Shown in pieces: positions 40,101-48,989 of a DNA stretch of 64,000 bases (the stretch's first letter is position 1; every line of letters begins with the position of its first letter). Location of the stretch: assembly GCA_937625935.1 (NCBI GenBank), contig OW569372.1, forward strand, positions 248,001 through 312,000, given 5' to 3'. The DNA is from Tetramitus jugosus (lineage: Eukaryota > Heterolobosea > Eutetramitea > Acrasida > Vahlkampfiidae). Made by a program: the position numbers and the translations under genes. The notes under the pieces are model-generated. The model saw nothing but the letters and a program-made list of their open reading frames with translations, searched no databases and had not been told where the DNA came from.

Positions 40101-40420
40101 AGATGTTGTACTTGTCAAGAAACAAGATTTGTGGTTATCTCCACTTGTTGGTCACTTGAGCAATTTGACAAGTCCTAATCTGTCCTCCAACGAATTCCAA
40201 GGTGATTTTCCAGCTAGTCTTGTCAACATGACTCAATTGAGTCTATTGAACATTAGGAACAATGCCTTCTATGGTTCTATGCCACAAGAGTATGGTCAAT
40301 TGTCTTCATTGATCGCCATGTACGTTTCTCGAAACAAGATCACTAGCCTTCCAAGATGGACAAGTTGACCAACCTGCAGTACTTTAATGCATTAAAGAAA
40401 GAATGTCAAACCTCATTGGT
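40085..40420 (+). pseudogene. Broken plant-type leucine-rich repeat gene
   Basis: Successive LRR units appear in different frames. SQLKMLYLSRNKICGYL is in one frame (from 40091). HLSNLTSPNLSSNEFQGDFP, then MTQLSLLNIRNNAFYGSMP and SSLIAMYVSRNKITSLP are in a second frame. A third frame continues with KMDKLTNLQYFNA after about 40354. The consensus LxxLxLxxNxFxGxxP is that of plant/protist receptor-like LRRs. Two frame changes with no splice-like motif at either junction, plus loss of any start, point to a pseudogene. Sequencing error would be the other explanation. Confidence 0.7.
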
Positions 40421-40595
40421 TCGATCAACGGAAAATAAAAAAATCTCGGATATTTTTTTTAGTTCGCAGTTGCTGCGCACTCGCTTTCCTGGTTGAAGAA
40501 TTTCGCTTCTGCTTTGTTTTTGAAAGGGAAAAACAAAACGAACACCCCGAGTGTGACACAAGCAGTGAGGAGTAGTAGTGTGCTATTGAAAAACA

Positions 40596-41930
40596 ATGGA
40601 TCAGATTCCAGATGAACTCGTATGGAGCATCTGTCTCTATGCAAACGACAAGGATCAACCAACGACAACACAAGCTGAATCGATGCAAAATCTGGCCACC
40701 AAAAGAACACACCTTCGACTTGTTTCGCACCAGTGGGATCGTGTTCTCAATAAGCCCATGTTCTGGAAGGATAAACTCATGCACAGTCAATATCTGATGC
40801 AATGTATACCCCTGGATCCCATTCATACCATTCTGACTGAAGCTTCTCTGAAGCGGGAATATGAAAAACTACGACAAGAATTGGCGGGAGAGTCGGAGCA
40901 ATCGGAACCAAACTGGAGGATTCGAAAGAAGAAACGACAGTTTTTTGTGATGGATCAGTGGGCTCGTAATTGGTTTGTAGAGTACATGAACAAATCGAAC
41001 CGATTGTGTAAGACGTTATTGAATGACTGGATCAGCTATTGGTCAAGCAACTTTGATTTTTCCGACAGTGAAGAGCTCACTTCGGATGATGACTCTTCAA
41101 GTGCAAGCAGCAAAAGTCAAAAACTGTTCGTTTTCCACACACCAGTTCAACTGCTCAAATGCGGAGTAGCTTGTTTTGGCGCAAGAGCTTTACGGTTGGA
41201 AAGCAAGGCACATGTGAGAAGAGTGCAGTTGAGCGTCGTAGCTTTGGAAGATCACAACAACAATGACCAAGTGAGCTCAGAGTCAGCCAAGGCAATTTAT
41301 GGTGTCAAACAAAAGGATGTTGTAACAAGTGGTGGAGAGGAGATGGAAGATGAATTGATGTCAATGATGGATGATCACACTTCCTATGAGTGCATTTATC
41401 ACACTGTCATGCAATTAACAAGCTTGGTACCATCGTTGACTGGTTCAAGCTTTGTTCAGTGTGGTGATCACTACGAGTGGAGTGATCCAAGCACGAACGG
41501 AGCCAGTAGCTATCCTCTCATTCCATTTATGTCCTTGAACTTTGGCAATGGAGTTTTAAATTTGGATTCTTTTGTGACTCAGCTGGGTGCTCACGAAGAA
41601 TTGTACAGTTCAGAAGATGTTTATCGTTGGAAGTCTATTCAAACTAGTGACAATGATGATGCATCGATGAGTGATGATGACAATGAAGAAGTGGAGGAAC
41701 AACAGAATGGGGATGCATTGTATGCTCCCAATTCGATGATACGGCTCGATCAGATCTTGCGTGGTCCCAAGTATCAATCGTACAGAGAATTTGTCACAAA
41801 TCACTTGGAAGAACCCAAATTTTGTATATTAGGAATGACACAGATGAATCCTGTGACAGTCTTCATTGTTGGTAAGATGAATGGATCACTTTGTGGCTTG
41901 TTCACTGCCACCTTCCGGTCGCCAAACTGA
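40596..41930 (+). CDS. F-box-like protein
   Basis: 444 residues from ATG 40596. It opens with an F-box-like helix set (MDQIPDELVWSICLYAND, LRLVSHQWDRVLNKPMFWKDKL, ~1-65), expected to contact Skp1. The middle has charged helices (RIRKKKRQFFVMDQWARNW), a Ser/Asp-rich stretch (FSDSEELTSDDDSSS) and ordered sequence around FHTPVQLLKCGVACFGARAL. An acidic run (SMSDDDNEEVEEQQ) lies near 350. The C-terminal ~80 residues look like a beta-rich domain (CILGMTQMNPVTVFIVGKMNG, LCGLFTATF). The substrate domain is not recognised. Confidence 0.72.
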   Translation: MDQIPDELVWSICLYANDKDQPTTTQAESMQNLATKRTHLRLVSHQWDRVLNKPMFWKDKLMHSQYLMQCIPLDPIHTILTEASLKREYEKLRQELAGESEQSEPNWRIRKKKRQFFVMDQWARNWFVEYMNKSNRLCKTLLNDWISYWSSNFDFSDSEELTSDDDSSSASSKSQKLFVFHTPVQLLKCGVACFGARALRLESKAHVRRVQLSVVALEDHNNNDQVSSESAKAIYGVKQKDVVTSGGEEMEDELMSMMDDHTSYECIYHTVMQLTSLVPSLTGSSFVQCGDHYEWSDPSTNGASSYPLIPFMSLNFGNGVLNLDSFVTQLGAHEELYSSEDVYRWKSIQTSDNDDASMSDDDNEEVEEQQNGDALYAPNSMIRLDQILRGPKYQSYREFVTNHLEEPKFCILGMTQMNPVTVFIVGKMNGSLCGLFTATFRSPN

Positions 41931-42001
41931 AGAAATGTGTAGTAAATATGTGAATAAATAAGCACGAATTGTGTTGTATTGGAGGAATAATTAGTAAGAT
42001 C

Positions 42002-42904
42002 TTATTGGTAGTTGTAAGAGGAGTAAATCTCTCTCGCTCTTCTCTCGCTTGGAGATTCAAATGTGGATGATGATGTCCTGGATGACGATGTGAGACTCTC
42101 CTTTTCTCCATTGTCCAGTTGACTCAACTTGTCATCCAGATTTTCAAAGCCTTCGTCCTCCTTGTGCAGGTAGGTCACCTTTCTATAAATGCAAGAACCT
42201 AGCAAATACAAATAGACAATGACGCCAATAATATCCAAGATGGCAGTACCAGAGTATGTTGCGTAGTAGCAGGTACAGTTCATTGTAGGGTTTTGCGGAT
42301 TCACATTGCACAACGATTTGGCATAGTAGCTGTTGCACCAGGTACGAGACTGTAGAATAGCATGAATATCCGTGAATGCCAACCAACCTAGACCAACTGC
42401 AGACGCAGCTACCAAAGCTGTATACACGAGACCAATAATTTTGCCCCATGCTTTTGCTGCAAACACAACCCAAACGATTCCAAAAAGGACAGCGACAATT
42501 TGCGATGAAACAATCGATAATCTTCTGATTTGTTGTCTGGTAGACCATCCACAGTGCAATACCATTTGATCCTTATCAATATCTCCACTCTTTGTTCTGG
42601 GAGTCGTAGGGAACAGACAAGTGGTTAAATTCCCCGATTTCCCGTTGTTCACCAAAAAGGTGTTGCAGACCTTGTACGATTCTGTTTCATTGGCTGAGGC
42701 ATGCTGGTTGTGGAATGAGAGTTGTACTTGGAAGGGACGATGCTGATTCAGAACAGTGTCCTGACAAAAGCTCTTATCATAGAAGGAAGCTTTCATATCA
42801 CGACCCTGCATAATACTGTATGTGATGATACCAGCACTGAGGAGTATGGATGCCAAGATACCCAACACTACGAAAATGTTGGCTTTGGTCTTGGATTGGG
42901 TCAT
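42002..42904 (-). CDS. Four-TM membrane protein
   Basis: 300 residues from ATG 42904. Topology: TM1 ~10-32 (FVVLGILASILLSAGIITYSI), then an extracytoplasmic loop of ~90 residues with Cys and sequons (NETES, NLTTC). TM2 is ~131-150 (QIVAVLFGIVWVVFAAKAW), TM3 ~153-175 (GLVYTALVAASAVGLGWLAF), and a second loop with five Cys (WCNSYYAKSLC, CTCYY). TM4 is ~220-240 (AILDIIGVIVYLYLLGS). A Ser-rich cytosolic tail has acidic and YxxNYQ-like residues. This two-loop four-TM form is tetraspan-like, but the tetraspanin CCG motif is absent. No family assigned. Confidence 0.7.
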   Translation of the reverse strand: MTQSKTKANIFVVLGILASILLSAGIITYSIMQGRDMKASFYDKSFCQDTVLNQHRPFQVQLSFHNQHASANETESYKVCNTFLVNNGKSGNLTTCLFPTTPRTKSGDIDKDQMVLHCGWSTRQQIRRLSIVSSQIVAVLFGIVWVVFAAKAWGKIIGLVYTALVAASAVGLGWLAFTDIHAILQSRTWCNSYYAKSLCNVNPQNPTMNCTCYYATYSGTAILDIIGVIVYLYLLGSCIYRKVTYLHKEDEGFENLDDKLSQLDNGEKESLTSSSRTSSSTFESPSERRAREIYSSYNYQ

Positions 42905-43031
42905 TTTTGCTGCTGCTGTTTGTTTGGCTCTGAATTCACTTTCCGCAGTTTACTGCGGTTTTTCGGAAGGTGGTCAAACTGACCCTTCGAATTGGAAGTT
43001 CGTTTGGGCAACAAAAAAAAATGGAAGAGCT

Positions 43032-44459
43032 TTACAAGGAAAGGAAGATCATGGACATGATGGAGACGATGGTCGTCGTGAATTTGCTCAGCATAGGATG
43101 AGCTTCACTTTTGGCAGTGCTTTCATGCGGTGTTGGAAGAGCTTGAGAGAATGAAACCTCGTTGGAAACTCGAGGAGTGGGTTCTCGCGTAGAGGATACC
43201 CGTGGAACAGATACAACAGGTTCACTATGGTTGGTTGGTACAGATACTGTTGGGATAGGTGTCGGCGTAGGTATAGGTGTTGGTGTTGGCTCAGGTTGAG
43301 GACCTCCAACATCATGTGCAATGATTCTCAACGTTTTGTTTTCACATCGGTAGTACGTTGGGTCAAAGCACTCTCCAGCACACAAGTTTTGGCAATTTTC
43401 TGTTGACATTACTCCAGATTCAATCATCAAGTGAAGTGCTTTGCAATTGTATGGTGGATTTTTCTCACAGATACCCCAAAATTCTGCTTCAATACTTTCA
43501 AGACCTGCTTTCCATGGCTCCCTAGAGAATTCAAAAATAACTGAGGCAATAGAATTCTGTCTGTATACCTTCAGGGATTCAATAATAGCCACATCTTGAT
43601 TTAATTCACTAGCAGTTCCGTAATTGCAAGGATTGGGATTAGATGGATTCGTGTGGCTAAATCCGTAAGGACCTGCTGGCCATCCATTCTCCGTTATGAC
43701 GATAAACTTGCCAGGAATGTTTTGTTTGATCATATTATACTCTGCTAAGTGCCCACCGGCTGCTTGCTGCGCAGAGAAACATCCTCCATACTTGTTACCC
43801 CACCATGGAAAGATGTTGACACCCAGGTAGTCTGATTGTACGGCTATTCGAGACGGCACACAAGTTCCTTGCCATTCACACAACAGAGAAGCAATTTCAT
43901 TCGAAGTCAATGGTTGATTAACTCCAGCGGATCTGCAACTACTAAAACATTCAAGGACGAGTCTTTCGGCCACGTCTTTTGGATTTCGGAGGGAGAACTC
44001 TGAGCCACAAGATAGACCTATGATAACATCTTCATATTCCTTGGCCAATCGAATTCCTTGTTCAATAACTGGAGTGTTGTTGAAGGAAGGTGGTTCCAGC
44101 CAGATTATTGAAATAATTTTTACATTCCTGGCTCGGGCAGCAGAGAATACATAGTCTAAACCATTTCCATAATGATAGATTTGGATGCAACGAAACTTTG
44201 TTTGATGCACCAATCTGTCCATCAACAAGTCTATGATCTCATGAGGTGGGTGAGGACCATCCTTCTCATGATAGCCCTGAACATAAGGATTGAACGCAAT
44301 ACAGCCCATGTTGCTTTCTGTCACTGTGGCAGCCAGTTCTAGCTTCTTTAGATACGGATCATCTCGTGGCTTCTGTGCTTCTACAAAATTCTCAATATTC
44401 AAACTTAATAGAGCAATAATACAAAGAGTCAATACAATAGTAAGAGTTGGTAGTGACAT
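43032..44459 (-). CDS. GPI-anchored GH17 beta-1,3-glucanase-like protein
   Basis: 475 residues with a signal peptide (~1-28, LTIVLTLCIIALLSL). The GH17 TIM-barrel features are MGCIAFNPYVQGYHE and RCIQIYHYGNGLDYV, the acid/base SCGSEFSLR with Glu154 (family GNE position), LGVNIFPWW, and the nucleophile strand ITENGWPAGPYG with Glu257. A Cys-rich segment (~345-375: CEKNPPYNCKAL, CQNLCAGECF) follows, then a Pro/Thr/Ser-rich stalk with repeated PTPIPTP. The C-terminus is hydrophobic (TTIVSIMSMIFLSL), typical of a GPI attachment signal. It should cut or remodel beta-1,3-glucan, either of the organism's own cyst wall or of fungal/plant prey. Two catalytic Glu are present, so an active enzyme is likely. 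Confidence 0.87.
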   Translation of the reverse strand: MSLPTLTIVLTLCIIALLSLNIENFVEAQKPRDDPYLKKLELAATVTESNMGCIAFNPYVQGYHEKDGPHPPHEIIDLLMDRLVHQTKFRCIQIYHYGNGLDYVFSAARARNVKIISIIWLEPPSFNNTPVIEQGIRLAKEYEDVIIGLSCGSEFSLRNPKDVAERLVLECFSSCRSAGVNQPLTSNEIASLLCEWQGTCVPSRIAVQSDYLGVNIFPWWGNKYGGCFSAQQAAGGHLAEYNMIKQNIPGKFIVITENGWPAGPYGFSHTNPSNPNPCNYGTASELNQDVAIIESLKVYRQNSIASVIFEFSREPWKAGLESIEAEFWGICEKNPPYNCKALHLMIESGVMSTENCQNLCAGECFDPTYYRCENKTLRIIAHDVGGPQPEPTPTPIPTPTPIPTVSVPTNHSEPVVSVPRVSSTREPTPRVSNEVSFSQALPTPHESTAKSEAHPMLSKFTTTIVSIMSMIFLSL

Positions 44460-44689
44460 GTTTCTTGTTTTCTGTTCGATTGAAAAAAAGGGGCACGAGG
44501 AATCTCGTTTTGTATCTGACCAGGAGATCCAAAGGTAGATGACTTCAACCCTATCCTCCCAGGTATTCCTTTCTGTCTCGGATTCTCCATCCTATTCTCA
44601 ATAGTTCAGTAAGATATTTTCATTGTATTGCTAATCAACGCACATCCGACTTTGTCCGACTTTTTTCCGACTTGCAAACAAAAGCAGAA

Positions 44690-45805
44690 ATGACGGAAAA
44701 TGACACAAGATCAACAATGGACACGGCAACACTTTTGTGTCTGGCTGTAGGAGCGGCCGCATCCACTCTCACAGGTTATCTTCTGTATCGTCATTGCAAA
44801 CAATTGCAACAGCAGTTGAATCATGAGAAAAAAAACCGCGCAGACGAAAGGGCGGGAAGAATCGCGATCGAAAAGCAACTACGGAAGCTGCAACAACAGA
44901 ATCTCATTGCAGAAGCAAGCACAAGCAATGAAACAGATAGCTCTCAAGGCAACAAGCCTCCATTGAATGACCTCACTGAACCAAAAGAAACTTCTGCTGA
45001 TTTCATGCAAAACATTGTAATGAAGCCCATTGGATACTTGAGCTCTGTTTATAATGGAAGGAATGGAACACCAAGACAAGGAATGTTTGTTCCCAGTGGA
45101 AGAGCAGTGCTGAAGCTGGAGCCCAGATGCAACCCAAGAGACTCACTGGATGGACTGCAAGAATTTGGTCATGTCTGGCTCATTTTTGTTTTCCATGAGA
45201 ACACAAACTTTGCAAAGCATCAACAATTGTTGATGACTGAAAGTTCCAATACCAAGAACAACATCTCTGTCACAAAATCAAAGATTAAGCCACCAAGACT
45301 GGGAGATAGAAAAGTGGGTCTCTATGCAACAAGGTCACCACATAGACACAACAATATCGGACTCACATTGGCTCGTGTGGACAAAATTGACTCAAATGGA
45401 ACTCTTTATTTGTCTGCGATGGATCTATGTGATAGAACTCCGATCCTGGATATCAAACCTGTCATTGAATACGACTGTGTGCATGACTTGAAAGTACCTG
45501 ACTGGATTAAAGATCCAATTGACAGCATCAAAACTTTCCAAGTCAAGTTTATTGAAGAAAGCGTTGAACAATTAAGCCAGATAATGACAAGAAAGAAATT
45601 GAAATTGTTTCAACCTAACGAGAAGAATGAGATCTTATTATTCATTGAACAAGTTTTGAGATATGACATGAGATCTCACCACAAGAAAAGCACAAAAGTA
45701 GGACAATCTGACGAACATACCGTCCACTTGGATCATCTTCTCATAAGTTTTACAATTGAAAACGATATTGTCTCAGTTCAAAGAATCGAATACAAGGACA
45801 TCTAA
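44690..45805 (+). CDS. TRMO: tRNA (m6t6A37) methyltransferase TrmO-like, membrane-anchored
   Basis: 371 residues from ATG 44690. Residues ~12-33 form a membrane helix (LLCLAVGAAASTLTGYLLY), followed by a basic coiled coil (KQLQQQLNHEKKNRADE). The TrmO/UPF0066 domain starts at ~109 (MKPIGYLSSVYNGRNGTPRQG). It continues with LDGLQEFGHVWLIFVFHEN, KVGLYATRSPHRHNNIGLTL and ILDIKPVIEYD, all family signatures. TrmO uses S-adenosylmethionine to add the N6-methyl of m6t6A at position 37 of tRNA-Thr. An insert of ~30 residues (SSNTKNNISVTKSK) splits the domain. The N-terminal anchor places it on a membrane, possibly the ER or mitochondrion; bacterial TrmO lacks it. Confidence 0.9.
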   Translation: MTENDTRSTMDTATLLCLAVGAAASTLTGYLLYRHCKQLQQQLNHEKKNRADERAGRIAIEKQLRKLQQQNLIAEASTSNETDSSQGNKPPLNDLTEPKETSADFMQNIVMKPIGYLSSVYNGRNGTPRQGMFVPSGRAVLKLEPRCNPRDSLDGLQEFGHVWLIFVFHENTNFAKHQQLLMTESSNTKNNISVTKSKIKPPRLGDRKVGLYATRSPHRHNNIGLTLARVDKIDSNGTLYLSAMDLCDRTPILDIKPVIEYDCVHDLKVPDWIKDPIDSIKTFQVKFIEESVEQLSQIMTRKKLKLFQPNEKNEILLFIEQVLRYDMRSHHKKSTKVGQSDEHTVHLDHLLISFTIENDIVSVQRIEYKDI

Positions 45806-45830
45806 ACCTATTTTAATTTCAAATTACTCA

Positions 45831-48770
45831 TCAATTGGAATCCCTCCATGAGATAATATCTCCATGACCTCTCCTTGATACTGATCTACTGTGAGGGGCA
45901 CTTCTGGCTCTAAAAGAAGTCTCCTCCTGTGTTATGCTACGGGGTGACTCCCATTGGAGGGCTGTTCCGACCAGGGACTCTCTCTTGCTTGGTGTATTCT
46001 GGATCTTGCAAGACAAGCCCTTTTGGTCTTTATCTGAGCCAATGTAGCCTGTATTGTTCTCTTTCGGTTTAAATTGTTTTGCAAACTGTTGAAAGTCCAG
46101 TTCTGAGTTATCATTCAACTGGAATGCTTCACGAATTTCTTTTTTCGAAACGGAGAGATTCATTCCACGGACAGTTCTCTGCAGATCCTCAATTGTTACC
46201 TTTCCATCCACATCCTTATCCAAGAACCGAAATGCCTTCCTCGAATCAGGTGTCAATGATTGAAGTCGAGAAACAATCTGACTCTTAATATCATTCTTCT
46301 CCTCTTTTCTCTTCGTCACAACCTCTTTCTTTGACTCGTTAAATACTTCCTTGAAAATTGGATCCGTTTTGAGACTCGTAGGCTCGCAGAATCTCTTTCT
46401 AACCGTACTTTCGGTCCTAGTTATGGAATTTGTGGAGTTTTCTTGCTGGAGTATGGTCGCCTTTCCGCTGCTTGTATTTGCTTGTTCAGAACATCTCTTC
46501 ATAGAACGCTGTGGAGACGATTCAGCAACCATTATCTTTCCTCCCTCAAAGTGACTTGCACGTGAGTCGTGAACATGTTCTCTGTGTTTGAGTGTTCTAA
46601 AAAGAGTTCGTTCTACTGATTTTGGACTAGGATTCTTCTTCCGAACAGAGAATAACTTAGGAACAGAATTATCTTCGATCGAGGAAAGAATAGGGTTTCT
46701 GTTCTCTCTTGGAGAGTGAGCGTATCGTTTTGGAGTGTCATTGATTCTCTCTCCATGTTTCAACTTGGAGTCGTCTCCAAAACCGTAAATGTCATGAGAG
46801 ACAATGTATGATTCGCTTCTTGGTTTCCTGGAATCGTCCAATCCCCTGATAGGTGTTCGATGACCGATAATATCTCCAGAATCTTCATGACGTCGCGAAT
46901 ATCGTGGTGTTAATTGTCTTGGAGAAGTTACGAAGTGATCTATTCTCTCAGAGGAATCCCTCAGTAAGTCAAGTAAAGAGTCAGAGGGCTTTTGAATTCT
47001 GCAAGTTGTTTGCTCGGGCTTCTCTGAATCACAGAATTGGTTCACAGAAACGGAATGCCCTATGGAGGACATGAACTCGTTATAATTTGCTTCTTCAGTT
47101 GTATGGGCTGATCTTTGTTCCGTTTCGATTCGAGGAACATTTTGATATTCGAGAAGAGGTTCAATACCACTCGCTACAACATTACTAATCCTCTTATCAG
47201 ACAGTGCTTCTTCTGTTTCGTCAAGTATAGACTGGGTATCCTGACGAAAGTTGTTACTTCGCTTTCTCCTAGAGCTAAACATCTCTTCCTCCTTCACATC
47301 ATCTCTTGTTTTACCTACAACTTGACCCATATGTGTCACTGAAGCGATAGGAATAGAAGAAAGAGGAGTACTTAAAAGTTGTTTGTCCACAGTTGTGTAG
47401 TCAATCTTTCGAGTTAGAGGATTGATACATTTATCAACTACATAATTCAATTGATCCTCGGGTAGGGTTAAATCTAAAGACCGAATGGCTTCCTTGAGTT
47501 CACTAGGTTGTGCTTCATCTTCATTATCCAATTTCTCAAAGAAACGTTTCACAGATTCTTCTCTCATATTTTGATTGAGAAGTTTCGATATGATTGCCGT
47601 GGATTGCTCGCTCTGCTTCTTCCTTTCGAGTTGTTCTCGCTTATGTATATCTCTTTCTAATTGCTCCTGCTGGAATTTGATAGACAATGGATTGGTGATA
47701 CTCTCAAACGAAGCAGATACGTTAATTTTCCTGTGATGATAAGGGAAAAGATCCTCGTCTCTGTTCTCTGTATGCATAGTTCGTCCATTCAAAGCCTTTC
47801 CAGTTCTGTTGGAAAATTTTTCACTATGTGACAAACCTTGAGTAAACTTCTTGCTCGGTATGTAATTACTAACCTTCTCTATGAATTGGGTGTAGTCGAC
47901 TAATCCTGAACCTCTCTGTTCAAACATGTTCACAACCACGTCCAATTGTTTCTCGGATAGTGGAATATCGATCTGTTTAATCATGTGCTTAAATTCTCCG
48001 CGAGACACTAAACCCTTTCCACTTGTATCAAATTTGCTGAATCTGTCGAAGAGAGTTCTCTGTGCCTCATTGGTGGAATCCATTTTCTTCTTCAAATTCT
48101 GAATCTCCACTTCTCTCTTTAGTTCTGAGTAATCTCCAGAAAGAGGGTTCATAGTAGATGTAGCTGTTTTAAAGTAGTTGCCTAACAATCCCTGTCTCTT
48201 GGGATTTGCTTCTTTGGCAAAGAAAATATCGGATCGAAATGTTGGTGAATCTCGACGACTTGAAGACTGATGTACGACAGTAGACATTTCATTCAGAACG
48301 CCAAATGCCTTCTTCCTCGATCCACTAATCCCAATTGGAGATGTTTCCTGTTTCGGTGCCATTTCAACTATATTACTCTTCTTAGCAACATTCTCTCCAC
48401 TGATGTCAATAATTTTTCGAACTCCACTCTTCCTTGGTGACTCTTGGGTCTGAATCTCGTCTGACCAAGAGAGGATAGCGTCATTACTCTTAAGTTTGTT
48501 TTTTGCGGCTGCTTTCTTTGATTTGCTCACCGATTCATCTCCTTGTAAATTGGCTGTCGTTGCAGGACTCCTTCTTTTCTTTGATGCTGCGAAGTAATCT
48601 ATGAACTCCACATAATTCACAGAATTAGAAGAATCTTTAAATTTGTTTATCACAGTGCTAGCTCCCTTATCAACTCCAAACTTGCTCAGAACTGCTTTAA
48701 AGTCTTTTGCTGCAACGTTCCCACTCTTAAGTAGGTCATACTTTGAAAACTCGCCTCTCAGGATATCCAT
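45831..48770 (-). CDS. Multi-EF-hand disordered scaffold protein
   Basis: 979 residues from ATG 48770. The frame extends upstream only to a TTG and has no other Met. Four EF-hand-pair-like modules are separated by long Ser/Arg/Lys-rich linkers. They are LRGEFSKYDLLKSGNVAAKDF (~3-60), FDRFSKFDTSGKGLVSRGEF (~255-320), VKRFFEKLDNEDEAQPSELK (~400-460) and FRFLDKDVDGKVTIEDLQ (~845-910). Only the last loop (DKDVDGKVTIED) and parts of the second (DTSGKGLVSRGE) keep good Ca2+ ligands; the others look degenerate. Linkers are rich in SPR and basic motifs, suggesting phosphorylation and cytoskeletal binding. Such multi-EF proteins occur in cilia and cytoskeleton, but no ortholog is recognised. Confidence 0.78.
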   Translation of the reverse strand: MDILRGEFSKYDLLKSGNVAAKDFKAVLSKFGVDKGASTVINKFKDSSNSVNYVEFIDYFAASKKRRSPATTANLQGDESVSKSKKAAAKNKLKSNDAILSWSDEIQTQESPRKSGVRKIIDISGENVAKKSNIVEMAPKQETSPIGISGSRKKAFGVLNEMSTVVHQSSSRRDSPTFRSDIFFAKEANPKRQGLLGNYFKTATSTMNPLSGDYSELKREVEIQNLKKKMDSTNEAQRTLFDRFSKFDTSGKGLVSRGEFKHMIKQIDIPLSEKQLDVVVNMFEQRGSGLVDYTQFIEKVSNYIPSKKFTQGLSHSEKFSNRTGKALNGRTMHTENRDEDLFPYHHRKINVSASFESITNPLSIKFQQEQLERDIHKREQLERKKQSEQSTAIISKLLNQNMREESVKRFFEKLDNEDEAQPSELKEAIRSLDLTLPEDQLNYVVDKCINPLTRKIDYTTVDKQLLSTPLSSIPIASVTHMGQVVGKTRDDVKEEEMFSSRRKRSNNFRQDTQSILDETEEALSDKRISNVVASGIEPLLEYQNVPRIETEQRSAHTTEEANYNEFMSSIGHSVSVNQFCDSEKPEQTTCRIQKPSDSLLDLLRDSSERIDHFVTSPRQLTPRYSRRHEDSGDIIGHRTPIRGLDDSRKPRSESYIVSHDIYGFGDDSKLKHGERINDTPKRYAHSPRENRNPILSSIEDNSVPKLFSVRKKNPSPKSVERTLFRTLKHREHVHDSRASHFEGGKIMVAESSPQRSMKRCSEQANTSSGKATILQQENSTNSITRTESTVRKRFCEPTSLKTDPIFKEVFNESKKEVVTKRKEEKNDIKSQIVSRLQSLTPDSRKAFRFLDKDVDGKVTIEDLQRTVRGMNLSVSKKEIREAFQLNDNSELDFQQFAKQFKPKENNTGYIGSDKDQKGLSCKIQNTPSKRESLVGTALQWESPRSITQEETSFRARSAPHSRSVSRRGHGDIISWRDSN

Positions 48771-48989
48771 GTTCTTGATTGATCTACCAAGTTTCACAAA
48801 CGGACACTTGGCAAATGGTATGCGAATTTTCTTACTTTTAACAGAGTAAAATGAGCTGATAGCTTGTGGTTTTGTGAATATGTAACGGACATGGCTCAGT
48901 CTACTACGGTTTCGAGCGCTCAAAGGCGTAGAAATTTTTTCTGTCGCCAGCAATGAGCAAAAAGCCAACGTGGAGAGAAGACAATGTCT

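Noticed and set aside
48771-48968. 66-residue upstream extension of the EF-hand scaffold
   Set aside because: It starts at TTG and has no Met; it probably represents the promoter between RIC8 and this gene.
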